NCBI RefSeq assembly: GCF_900129305.1
Contig: NZ_FQVB01000008.1
Location: 62,001 to 126,000 of the forward strand
Direction of reading: 5' to 3'
DNA: 64,000 nucleotides
DNA from: Desulfacinum infernum DSM 9756
GTDB taxonomy: Bacteria > Desulfobacterota > Syntrophobacteria > Syntrophobacterales > DSM-9756
Shown piece by piece: positions 20,504-28,403 of the stretch (positions are counted from its first letter, which is position 1; every line of letters begins with the position of its first letter). The translations under genes and the position numbers were made by a program. The notes beneath the pieces are model-generated. The model was not told the DNA's origin. It did no database searches and saw only the letters and a list, made by a program, of their open reading frames with translations.

Positions 20504-20558
20504 AAACAAAATTGTTCCAAGAATGGAAGCAGCCCCGGAGAGGGGAACAATTTTGTTT
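20504..20558. repeat. 15-bp perfect inverted repeat
   Basis: AAACAAAATTGTTCC at 20504-20518 is exactly reversed and complemented by GGAACAATTTTGTTT at 20544-20558, with 25 bases between. It could form a cruciform or a stem in the message, or bind a dimeric regulator. Related half-sites occur near 8622, 17550 and 20399. Confidence 0.6.
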
Positions 20559-20792
20559 TCCCGACCCCCGCAGCTCCGGGGGGCATCCCCGGCTTTCCCG
20601 ATCCAACGATCCCGGCGTTCAGACGGCTGCCCTTCCTCCCGTTCACTCACTCTTCGCAAATCCCAGGCACGGAAGAAGGGGAGGCGGCTTTCAGGAGCAA
20701 GGAATTGCAGGGGCGAAGGATGGTTCGCCCCTCCATGCCGAGCGTGCGGATGGGACCAAGTCCTTTCCCATGATCGAAAATTCTCCACCGGT

Positions 20793-20808
20793 TGGCAGGG
20801 AAATTGCT
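20793..20808 (+). promoter_or_regulatory. Sigma-54 (-24/-12) promoter of glnA
   Basis: The sequence TTGGCAGGGAAATTGCT has GG at 20794-20795 and GC at 20806-20807, exactly 10 bases apart as sigma-54 RNA polymerase requires, and matches the TGGCA and TTGC blocks of the consensus. The expected transcript start is about 45-50 bases before the glnA ATG. A GAFTGA-type activator is encoded at 14016. Confidence 0.72.
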
Positions 20809-20865
20809 CGTGAAGGCTTTTGTGTGCATTGAGAGGTATCCAACAACGACCAAGGAGGACGCTTC

Positions 20866-22278
20866 ATGACCCCGAAGGAAGTACTTGCCTACGCAAAAGA
20901 AAACGGCGCCCAGATGGTGGACTTTCGGTTCCTGGACTTTCCCGGCATCTGGCAGCATTTCACCGTACCCATTAGCGAGTTCGATGAAAGCAGCTTTGAG
21001 GACGGTTACGGTTTCGACGGGTCCAGCATTCGCGGCTGGGCCCCCATCAATGCCAGCGACATGCTGGTGGTTCCCGATCCGACAACGGCTGTCATGGACC
21101 CCTTCTTCAAGGTGCCCACCCTCACGGTGATCTGCAACATCGTGGATCCCGTGACCAAGGAAAAGTACAGCCGCGATCCCCGCCACATCGCCCAGAAGGC
21201 CGAGGAGTATCTCAAGTTCACCGGGATCGGGGATACGGCCTACATCGGCCCGGAAGCCGAGTTCTTCATCTTCGACGACATCCGCTACGACAGTTCCGCC
21301 CACTTCGGGTACTACTTCGTGGACTCCGTGGAGGGCATCTGGAACACGGGCCGCGAGGAAAATCCGAACCTGGGCTACAAGCCGCGCCACAAGGAAGGTT
21401 ACTTCCCGGTTCCGCCCACCGATTCCCAGCAGGACCTGCGTACCGAGATGGTGCTCATGATGCAGAAGGTGGGCATTGCCGTGGAGTGCCAGCACCACGA
21501 GGTGGCCACGGCGGGCCAGGCGGAAATCGACATGCGCTTCGCCCCCTTGGTCAAGATGGGCGACCAGCTCATGTGGTTCAAGTACATCATCAAGAATGTG
21601 GCCCGAAACCACGGCAAAACGGTCACCTTCATGCCCAAGCCCATCTACGGGGACAACGGTTCGGGTATGCACACGCACCTGAGCATCTGGAAGGACGGCC
21701 AGCCGCTCTTTGCCGGCGACAAGTACGCGGGCCTGAGCGACACGGCCCTCTATGCGGTGGGCGGCATCCTGAAGCACGCCGCGGCCTTGTGCGCCATCAC
21801 CAACCCCACCACCAACTCCTACAAGCGGTTGGTGCCCGGCTACGAAGCACCCGTCAACCTGGCCTATTCCAGCCGCAACCGGAGCGCCTCCATCCGGATC
21901 CCCATGTATTCTGCGTCTCCCAAGGCCAAGCGGATCGAGGTGCGCTTCCCGGATCCGTCCTGCAACGGATACCTGGCCTTCAGCGCCTTGCTCATGGCGG
22001 CCCTTGACGGGATCGAAAACCGCATCGACCCCGGGGAGCCTCTGGACAAGGACATCTACTCGCTGTCCCCCGAGGAGCTGGCCGATGTGCCGTCCACGCC
22101 GGGATCCCTCGAAGAGGCCCTCAAGGCCCTGGAAGCGGACCACGAGTTCCTGCTCAAGGGCGATGTGTTCACCCAGGATGTCATCGAGACCTGGATCGAG
22201 TACAAGCGCTCCCGGGAAGTGGATCCCGTGCGCCTGCGGCCCCATCCCTACGAGTTCATGCTTTACTACGACATTTAA
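20866..22278 (+). CDS. glnA: Glutamine synthetase type I
   Basis: A strong AGGAGG lies 8 bases before the ATG. The 470-residue product has [31 protein letters not shown]-like [60 protein letters not shown] and [20 protein letters not shown], the conserved substrate and metal sites. The tyrosine in [12 protein letters not shown] corresponds to the adenylylation site, so the enzyme is of the GSI-beta class controlled by GlnE, whose gene follows. It makes glutamine from glutamate, ammonia and ATP. The -24/-12 promoter upstream indicates nitrogen-responsive expression. Confidence 0.97.
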   Translation: MTPKEVLAYAKENGAQMVDFRFLDFPGIWQHFTVPISEFDESSFEDGYGFDGSSIRGWAPINASDMLVVPDPTTAVMDPFFKVPTLTVICNIVDPVTKEKYSRDPRHIAQKAEEYLKFTGIGDTAYIGPEAEFFIFDDIRYDSSAHFGYYFVDSVEGIWNTGREENPNLGYKPRHKEGYFPVPPTDSQQDLRTEMVLMMQKVGIAVECQHHEVATAGQAEIDMRFAPLVKMGDQLMWFKYIIKNVARNHGKTVTFMPKPIYGDNGSGMHTHLSIWKDGQPLFAGDKYAGLSDTALYAVGGILKHAAALCAITNPTTNSYKRLVPGYEAPVNLAYSSRNRSASIRIPMYSASPKAKRIEVRFPDPSCNGYLAFSALLMAALDGIENRIDPGEPLDKDIYSLSPEELADVPSTPGSLEEALKALEADHEFLLKGDVFTQDVIETWIEYKRSREVDPVRLRPHPYEFMLYYDI

Positions 22279-22440
22279 CCACCCAGCGAGGGGCGGCCGC
22301 CCGTGCCGCCCCTGCCAACCCTCCTTCCGACGGCACAGAGCCCCTCCGAAATCCTTTCCCACCCGGCCGGCATCCGAGTATGCTGAAAGGCCCCAAGGCC
22401 GCGGCCACCGCCGCCTTTCTCGTGGAACGGAACCTTGGCC

Positions 22441-22533
22441 CGCGCCCACGGCCTGTAGGGGCGAATCATCATTCGCCCCTACAGGAGCCTGCTTCCCCAA
22501 AGTGCGCTTGGGCCGTCCCGTGATGGGGGTCAC
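22441..22533. repeat. Family C interspersed repeat, copy 2
   Basis: The palindrome CTGTAGGGGCGAATCATCAT and its complement are flanked by GCGCCCACGGC and GGGCCGTCCCGTGATGGGG, the same flanks as at 2841-2940. Confidence 0.75.
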
Positions 22534-22619
22534 TGTGAAAGAGAACCGCGGATGAACGCATATGGGCGCAAATGGAAATGACGGGTGTGTGGGAGCGGCG
22601 CAAGGGAACCATGAAAGTT

Positions 22620-22718
22620 GGAATCGCCCCTTTTCCGCAGGGCGGAAACCCCGCGGCTGCGAAAGAAGATGGGGCCCTTGTCGGTTGATGAAGGAAACCC
22701 GTTTTCGGATAGGCTCCT
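22620..22718 (+). repeat. Family A MITE-like repeat, half copy abutting glnE
   Basis: The piece begins near GCCCCTTTTCCGCAGGGCGG and continues CGAAAGAAGATGG, closely matching the right half of the copy at 52158. It ends GTTTTCGGATAGGCTCCT at 22718; the next three bases are the glnE ATG. Confidence 0.7.
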
Positions 22719-25454
22719 ATGGAAAAAGAACTGGAACGGATTCAACAGGCCTCGTCCTACCTCGCAACCCTCCTTCGCCGCCGGGAAGACTACGGGGAAT
22801 GGCTGTGGGACCGGAAGAACCTGTGGCGCCGGTACGGTGTGACGGAACTTTTCCGGGATCTCTCCCAGGAATCGGCTCGGGTGTCTTCCTTTCAGGAAGC
22901 GTTGCGGTGCTTTCGCTTCTTCAAGCAGAGGCATTTCCTTCGCATTGGAGGCCGGGACCTCCTGGGCTGGGCGGACTTGGAGGAGACCACAGGGCAATTG
23001 GCCGACCTGGCCCAGGTCTGCCTTCAGGTGGGGCTGGAATGGCTCAAGGCTCATCCGGAGGCCTGGGTGCCCGAGGCGGAACGTGATGAGGTCGCGGCCT
23101 GTCTGGGCCGGGTGCCGGTGGTGGTGCTCGGGCTGGGAAAGCTGGGGGGCCGGGAACTCAATTACGTTTCCGATGTGGACCTGCTCTTCCTTCGCCAGGA
23201 TTCTTCTTCCCATGAAGGGGAATCCCCCGAGCAGCACCGATACACAGCGCTCCTCTGCCAGAAACTCGTTCGGCTGCTGGCCGATTCCGTGGAAGGGGAC
23301 CGGGTTTTCCACGTGGATCTTCGCCTGCGGCCCCAGGGAAAGGACGGAGAGCTGGTTCCCACGGCCGGCGGGGCCGCTTATCACTACCTCCTTACCGGAA
23401 GGGCATGGGAACGACAGATGCTCCTCAAGGCGCGCCCCGTGGCGGGGGATCGGGGACTGGGAGCATCCTTTCTCAAGGAAATCCGCCCATTCGTCTTCCG
23501 GCGCTTCCTGGACTTCCAGGCCCTGGACGAACTGAAGGCCATGCGGGACAGGATCCTCTTTGAGAGCACCACCCGAACGTCCAAGAGACAGTTCGATGTG
23601 AAGCTGGGCGCCGGAGGAATCCGGGAGGTGGAGTTCCTGGTCCAGTCCTTCCAGCTCATCTACGGAGGGCGCCACCCGCAACTGGAGGAGCCCAACACTC
23701 TGAAGGCCCTGCGGAGGTTGCAGGAGCTGGATCTGCTGCCGTCCGAGGCGGCCCTGGAGCTTCAGGCCGCCTACGTTTTTCTTCGCCGGGTGGAACACTG
23801 GGTTCAGCTGGACCAGAACCGACAGACCCAGCAGCTTCCCGCATCGACCGAGGCCCGGCGGCGTCTGGCCACGACTTTGGGATTCGAAGGGAACTGGGAA
23901 AGATTCCTGAAAACCCTTCATTCTCACTGCCGCGTGGTGCACGAACATTTCAGCGCTCTTTTTTCCGGGCCGGATCGGGCGGACTCCCAAGCCGAGGTCC
24001 CCTCGCCGGCGAAACCGTCGTCCGAGGCGGCGGCCTCCCTCGACCTTTCCTCTTGGTTAGATCAGCGAGCGCCGTCGCTGGCCGCCTTTCCCCGATCATT
24101 CGTCCGCCGGGTGGAGGATGGAGTTCTGCCATACCTGGAGGCCGTGGACGACGAGTTGCGTCAGGCCATGGCGGCCCGGGTGGACCGATACCTGGCCCAG
24201 GTCTGCCGCCGTCCGGGCCTCCGGACGTTTCTCGCCTCCCAGACCGATTGGGTTCCCGTGATCATGGGGGCCGTGGCCCGCTGCAAGCTGGTGGCGGACA
24301 TGCTGGAACGGCAGCCCGGCCTGGTGGAGGCCTTGGCCCACTGGGACGATCCGGCCGTCTCCCATTCGGACTGGCAGTCTTCCGCCCGTTCCATCCTGGT
24401 GCGCACCACCGCCTATGATGAAACCTTCGAGTGGCTTCGGCGTTTCAAGAATGAAAGGCTTCTCTTGGCGGCTCTGGGCGACCTGACCGGAGTCTGGTCC
24501 CACCCGCAGGTGGAGGCGGCCCTGTCGGATCTGGCCGACTTCGTGATCCAGGAGACCCTCAAGACCGTTTGCGCCGCCGTGGAGCTTTCCGACCAGACAC
24601 CCCTGGTGGTCCTGGCCCTGGGAAAGCTGGGCAGCCGGGAGATGGACTACCTTTCGGACCTGGACCTGATGTTCGTCTACGAGCCTTTGGAAGGGGAGGC
24701 CCCGGACCAGATCCCCATGCCCGTGGTGAGGCTCATGCACCGGTTCATGCGCATGCTCAGCACCCCGCTCCAGGAGGGGCCGGGCTACGAAGTGGACGCG
24801 CGCCTCCGGCCCACGGGGAATTACGGCCCCTTGGCGGTCACCCGGGCCAATTGGGAGGACTACTACGCCAACCGCTCGGATATCTGGGAAATCCAGGCGC
24901 TCCTGCGCCTTCGGGCCGTGGCGGGGCCCGGGCGCCTCCAAAGGGAGATGATGGAGCGGGCCGCGGCGCTCTGCTACCGGCCTCGAGGCGCGGAGTCCGT
25001 TTGGCCGCGCCTGGCGGAATTGCGGGGGCGCATGGAAGAGGAAAGGGCCTCGGAAAGGAATGATGCGGTGGATCTCAAGCTGGGTCCGGGCGGGATGGCG
25101 GACGTGGAGTTCCTGGTCCAAGGGGTGCAGTTGCTCTACGGTCACGAGAGGGAAGAACTGCGCTGCGGCAATGTGCGATTGGCGCTTCCCGAGGCGGCTC
25201 GGCGGGTTCTGGAAAACGAGGAGGCGGTGCAAAAACTCACGGCCGCTTTCCACGTGCTCCGGGCCCTGGAGCACCGGCTGCACCTCATGACCCACCTGGG
25301 AGGCGGGCGAATCAGCCGCATCCAGTTTCAGAACCTGGTCCGACTGGGGTTGTGGCCTCCGCCCCAGCTCCCCCTGAGGGTGGAAACCTGGGAGGACCTT
25401 CTGGCTCTCAGGCGCTTCGTCCGCCGCCAATGGGAGGCGGTGTGCCAAAAATGA
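22719..25454 (+). CDS. glnE: Glutamate-ammonia-ligase adenylyltransferase
   Basis: The 911-residue protein has two nucleotidyltransferase domains: the N-terminal one with VLGLGKLGGRELNYVSDVDL and the C-terminal one with LALGKLGSREMDYLSDLDLM. Each is followed by the family blocks FHVDLRLRPQGKDGELV / YEVDARLRPTGNYGPLAV and KLGAGGIREVEFLVQ / KLGPGGMADVEFLVQ. One half attaches AMP to glutamine synthetase and the other removes it, under PII control. The ATG at 22719 lies immediately after the end of a family A repeat; an in-frame TAG inside the repeat end (22710) excludes an earlier start. The ribosome-binding site is weak. Confidence 0.95.
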   Translation: MEKELERIQQASSYLATLLRRREDYGEWLWDRKNLWRRYGVTELFRDLSQESARVSSFQEALRCFRFFKQRHFLRIGGRDLLGWADLEETTGQLADLAQVCLQVGLEWLKAHPEAWVPEAERDEVAACLGRVPVVVLGLGKLGGRELNYVSDVDLLFLRQDSSSHEGESPEQHRYTALLCQKLVRLLADSVEGDRVFHVDLRLRPQGKDGELVPTAGGAAYHYLLTGRAWERQMLLKARPVAGDRGLGASFLKEIRPFVFRRFLDFQALDELKAMRDRILFESTTRTSKRQFDVKLGAGGIREVEFLVQSFQLIYGGRHPQLEEPNTLKALRRLQELDLLPSEAALELQAAYVFLRRVEHWVQLDQNRQTQQLPASTEARRRLATTLGFEGNWERFLKTLHSHCRVVHEHFSALFSGPDRADSQAEVPSPAKPSSEAAASLDLSSWLDQRAPSLAAFPRSFVRRVEDGVLPYLEAVDDELRQAMAARVDRYLAQVCRRPGLRTFLASQTDWVPVIMGAVARCKLVADMLERQPGLVEALAHWDDPAVSHSDWQSSARSILVRTTAYDETFEWLRRFKNERLLLAALGDLTGVWSHPQVEAALSDLADFVIQETLKTVCAAVELSDQTPLVVLALGKLGSREMDYLSDLDLMFVYEPLEGEAPDQIPMPVVRLMHRFMRMLSTPLQEGPGYEVDARLRPTGNYGPLAVTRANWEDYYANRSDIWEIQALLRLRAVAGPGRLQREMMERAAALCYRPRGAESVWPRLAELRGRMEEERASERNDAVDLKLGPGGMADVEFLVQGVQLLYGHEREELRCGNVRLALPEAARRVLENEEAVQKLTAAFHVLRALEHRLHLMTHLGGGRISRIQFQNLVRLGLWPPPQLPLRVETWEDLLALRRFVRRQWEAVCQK

Positions 25455-25465
25455 GACTTTGTGTT

Positions 25466-25489
25466 TGACAGACCTTCACATTTCTGTCA
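25466..25489. promoter_or_regulatory. Short inverted repeat upstream of the glutamate synthase genes
   Basis: TGACAG and CTGTCA form a 6-bp inverted pair with 12 bases between. A TTGACA overlaps its left arm at 25465 and could be a -35 box, with CACAAA 17 bases downstream as a poor -10. It may be an operator, but this is weak evidence. Confidence 0.35.
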
Positions 25490-25547
25490 CAAAAAGAATC
25501 CCTCCAAACAACGGCGTTTGGATCCCCAACTCGAACAATGTCGTTCG

Positions 25548-25582
25548 AAAAGGCCCATCACGGCAGGTGGTGGGCCTTTTTT
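25548..25582 (+). terminator. Rho-independent terminator after glnE
   Basis: AAAAGGCCCATCA pairs with TGGTGGGCCTTTT (one G-T pair) around a 7-base loop and is followed by a run of six T. It lies 94 bases after glnE and 67 before the amidotransferase gene. If a promoter lies upstream of it, as at 25465, it could also act as an attenuator for the glutamate synthase genes. Confidence 0.8.
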
Positions 25583-25648
25583 GCCCTCAGATTCCCTTGA
25601 ATCGCCAAAAATGGTTTGGTGACGTCAAAAAGAGGAGTGTTCTCAATC

Positions 25649-26779
25649 ATGTGCCGCCTATTTGCTTTGACGAGCACGGAACCCCAGTCGCCCATGACGG
25701 CCATCGAGGCGCTGGACGTCATGCGCGAAGGCCATGACGGCTCCGGCGTGGGCCTGTTTCTGAGCGACTTGGGCGGGCCGTGGGAGGAACTGGAAGGGGC
25801 GCCCATTCTTTCGGGCATCTTCTCCAACGAAGGTCTCAAGAGGCTGGACCGGTTCATGATGGATATCGGCTTCATGACCAAGTACAAGCTGTCCATCAAG
25901 GTTCCCAAGAGTCCTCCGCCGGGGGTGCCCAAGCGCGACATCTATCTGATCCGCGCCTACGAACTGCCGGAGGAGTGGGAGAGCCTGAGCCGGGAGGAGA
26001 TCGATTTTCGGCTCATGAAGATCCGGCTGCAGCTGCGTCAGATGGGCCAGGAAAACGAGGACATGATCGTCTTCAGCTTCTGGCCGGACTGCATCATGAT
26101 CAAGGAGATCGGCGATCCCATGACCGTGGCCGAGTACCTCCGTCTGGACCGGAAGGAGCTGCGGGCGCGCATCATTCTGGCCCAGGGGCGTCAGAACACC
26201 AATTACGCCATCAATCTCTACGCCTGCCATCCGTTCTTCATCCAGGGCGTGGCCACCATGACCAACGGGGAGAACACGGCGTTCGTGCCCATCCGCGAGT
26301 TCCTGTCCTCCAGGGGATTTCCCGGCTACATGGGATATCAGTCCGACTCGGAGGTCTTCACACACATCATGCATTACACCCTCCACATGCTGGGGCTGGA
26401 CGTGCCCTACTACAAGCACATCATCACGCCGCTGCAGGATGAGGACCTGGAACGGCATCCCAACGGGGAGTTCCTGAAACACCTGAAACACAGCTGCCGG
26501 CGCCTCATCATCGACGGGCCCAACTGCGTCATCGGATGCCTTCCCGACAAGCGGGTCTTCATGGTCCAGGACCGCAAGAAGCTTCGCCCGGGCGTGGTGG
26601 GCGGGAAACCCGGCCTGTTCGCGCTGTCTTCCGAGATCTGCGGCCTGGATGCCATCATTCCCGATCGGGACAAGACCACGGATTTTCAACCCATGCACCT
26701 GGATACGGTGATCATCGGTCCGGATCGCCAGGAGGTTCAGATATGTTCTCAGAAGGATACGTTACCCCCACTTCGCTGA
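25649..26779 (+). CDS. Glutamate synthase, class II glutamine amidotransferase subunit
   Basis: The ATG at 25649 gives MCRLFALTSTEPQSP, placing the catalytic Cys at position 2 as class II (Ntn) amidotransferases need after removal of the methionine; the longer frame starting at 25616 would not. The 376-residue product contains GHDGSGVGLFLSD, QGRQNTNYAINLYACHPFFI and MTNGENTAFVPIREFLSSRG, matching the stand-alone amidotransferase of archaeal-type split glutamate synthases. It would release ammonia from glutamine for the next subunit. Its end overlaps the start of the FMN subunit by 37 bases, so translation is probably coupled. Confidence 0.88.
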   Translation: MCRLFALTSTEPQSPMTAIEALDVMREGHDGSGVGLFLSDLGGPWEELEGAPILSGIFSNEGLKRLDRFMMDIGFMTKYKLSIKVPKSPPPGVPKRDIYLIRAYELPEEWESLSREEIDFRLMKIRLQLRQMGQENEDMIVFSFWPDCIMIKEIGDPMTVAEYLRLDRKELRARIILAQGRQNTNYAINLYACHPFFIQGVATMTNGENTAFVPIREFLSSRGFPGYMGYQSDSEVFTHIMHYTLHMLGLDVPYYKHIITPLQDEDLERHPNGEFLKHLKHSCRRLIIDGPNCVIGCLPDKRVFMVQDRKKLRPGVVGGKPGLFALSSEICGLDAIIPDRDKTTDFQPMHLDTVIIGPDRQEVQICSQKDTLPPLR

Positions 26780-28377
26780 GCGTGCGGGATCTGCCCTGGC
26801 AGATCCATTGGAGTCTGGACAAATGCACCCTGTGCGGGCGTTGCACCACGGTCTGCCCCGTGCACGCCATCGAGCTGGGTGTCTTTCGAAAGCGCATGGT
26901 GGAGGCCCCTGTGGGGTTGGTCAACCAGCCCGGAAACGTCTTCAAGGTCTTTTACGGCATCCGCCAGAAGACGGATCCGGCCTACGCCTGCATCGGCTGC
27001 GGCATGTGCAACCTGGTCTGCCCCAACGGGGCCATCATGCCCTACCGGACTGATGAGGCGGACAAGCTGCGGTTTCACATCAACCGGGGGGGGCAGCCCC
27101 GGCGTCGCGGCGGCAGAAGGAACGCTCCGGGCGGCATCCTGGACCGGATCAAGTTCATCCGCATCTCCATGCTCACCGACCCGGCCCTGGACGCCGGGCG
27201 CCATGAGTTCGAGCTGCGAACGCTCCTGGGCCGGGTGCTCCCGCCGGAAGAAAACCTGCGGCTTCTGAAAGAACAGGGCTGGATCCCGCCGGTTCGCGAA
27301 ATCTATCCGCTCATCATCGGAGGCATGTCCTTCGGGGCCCTTTCCCCCAACATGTGGGAAGGGCTCCAGATGGGCGTGGCCTACCTCAACGAGGAGCTGG
27401 GCATGCCGGTCCGCATGTGCACGGGCGAGGGCGGCTGTCCGCCGCGCCTTCTGCGATCCCGCTTCCTCAAGTACGTCATCCTCCAGATCGCCAGCGGCTA
27501 CTTCGGCTGGGACGAGATCATCCACGCCATTCCCGACATGAAGGAAGATCCGTGCGCCGTGGAGATCAAGTACGGGCAGGGGGCCAAGCCCGGCGACGGC
27601 GGGCTGCTCATGTGGTACAAGGTGAACAAGCTCATCGCGGCCATCCGCGGCGTGCCGCCCGGAGTGAGTCTTCCCAGCCCGCCCACCCACCAGACCAAGT
27701 ATTCCATCGAAGAGGCCGTGGCCAAGATGATCCAGTCCATGTACATGGCCTGGGGATTCCGCGTGCCGGTCTATCCCAAGATATCGGGAACCTCCACGGC
27801 CCTGGCCGTGCTGAACAACCTGACCCGCAACCCCTATGCGGCGGCGCTCGCCATCGACGGCGAAGACGGCGGCACCGGAGCGGCCTACAACGTGTCCATG
27901 GACCACATGGGCCATCCCATCGCGTCCAACATCCGGGACTGTTACCTGAACCTGGTCAAGCTGGGAAGGCAGAACGAACTTCCGCTTTTCGCCGGAGGCG
28001 GTATCGGAAAGAACGGAAACCTGGCGGCCAACGCCGCGGCACTCATCATGCTGGGTGCCAGCGGGGTGCAGACGGGAAAGTACATCATGCAGGCCGCGGC
28101 CGGATGCCTGGGCTCCGAATCGGACCGCTGCAACGTGTGCAACATCGGGGTCTGCCCCAAGGGCATCACCTCCCAGGATCCCCGGCTCTACCGGCGCCTG
28201 GATCCGGAGAAGGTGGCCGAGCGGGTGGTGGACGTCTTTTTGAGCTTCGATACGGAGCTCAAGAAGATCGTGGCTCCACTGGGACGGTCCACATCGCTTC
28301 CCATCGGCATGTCGGACGCGCTGGGCATCGATGACGCCGCGGCGGCCGAACGACTTCAGATCAAGTACGTGGTTTAA
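26743..28377 (+). CDS. gltB: Glutamate synthase FMN subunit with N-terminal ferredoxin domain
   Basis: The 544-residue protein starts at 26743 behind GGAGG. Near residues 25-95 it has two 4Fe-4S motifs, CTLCGRCTTVCP and CIGCGMCNLVCP. The rest is the FMN-binding synthase barrel, with IIGGMSFGALSPNMWEG, CTGEGGCPPRLLRS, GISGTSTALAVL-like KISGTSTALAVLNNLTRNPY, GEDGGTGAAYNVSMDHMGHP and FAGGGIGKNGNLAANAAALI. CNVCNIGVCPKGI carries the cysteines of the 3Fe-4S cluster. It joins 2-oxoglutarate and ammonia to glutamate using electrons from the partner subunit. This short archaeal-type GltB lacks the amidotransferase and GXGXG parts, both supplied by neighbours. Confidence 0.93.
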   Translation: MFSEGYVTPTSLSVRDLPWQIHWSLDKCTLCGRCTTVCPVHAIELGVFRKRMVEAPVGLVNQPGNVFKVFYGIRQKTDPAYACIGCGMCNLVCPNGAIMPYRTDEADKLRFHINRGGQPRRRGGRRNAPGGILDRIKFIRISMLTDPALDAGRHEFELRTLLGRVLPPEENLRLLKEQGWIPPVREIYPLIIGGMSFGALSPNMWEGLQMGVAYLNEELGMPVRMCTGEGGCPPRLLRSRFLKYVILQIASGYFGWDEIIHAIPDMKEDPCAVEIKYGQGAKPGDGGLLMWYKVNKLIAAIRGVPPGVSLPSPPTHQTKYSIEEAVAKMIQSMYMAWGFRVPVYPKISGTSTALAVLNNLTRNPYAAALAIDGEDGGTGAAYNVSMDHMGHPIASNIRDCYLNLVKLGRQNELPLFAGGGIGKNGNLAANAAALIMLGASGVQTGKYIMQAAAGCLGSESDRCNVCNIGVCPKGITSQDPRLYRRLDPEKVAERVVDVFLSFDTELKKIVAPLGRSTSLPIGMSDALGIDDAAAAERLQIKYVV

Positions 28378-28403
28378 CGGACAACAGACGAGGGGACACG
28401 TCC

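Larger units (their letters stand above)
20394..20865. other. glnA upstream region
   Basis: These 472 bases contain no supported gene. They include ACAAAATTGTCG just after glnD, a 15-bp perfect inverted repeat (20504-20558), a GGGGCGAAGGATGGTTCGCC hairpin near 20711 and a -24/-12 promoter (20793-20808). No TGT-N10-ACA NifA site was found by eye. Confidence 0.6.
22279..22718. other. glnA-glnE gap with repeats
   Basis: The 440 bases hold a GGGGCGGCCGCCCGTGCCGC hairpin near 22290, a family C element (22441-22533) and the right half of a family A element ending exactly at the glnE start codon. No gene is supported. Confidence 0.65.

Noticed and set aside
17769-20606. 945-codon minus-strand frame opposite glnD
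   Set aside because: Same cause; glnD on the plus strand has all domains, and the antisense product shows no domain or start signal.
20401-20832. Small plus- and minus-strand frames in the glnD-glnA gap
   Set aside because: They cross inverted repeats and the sigma-54 promoter and show no start signals or family features.
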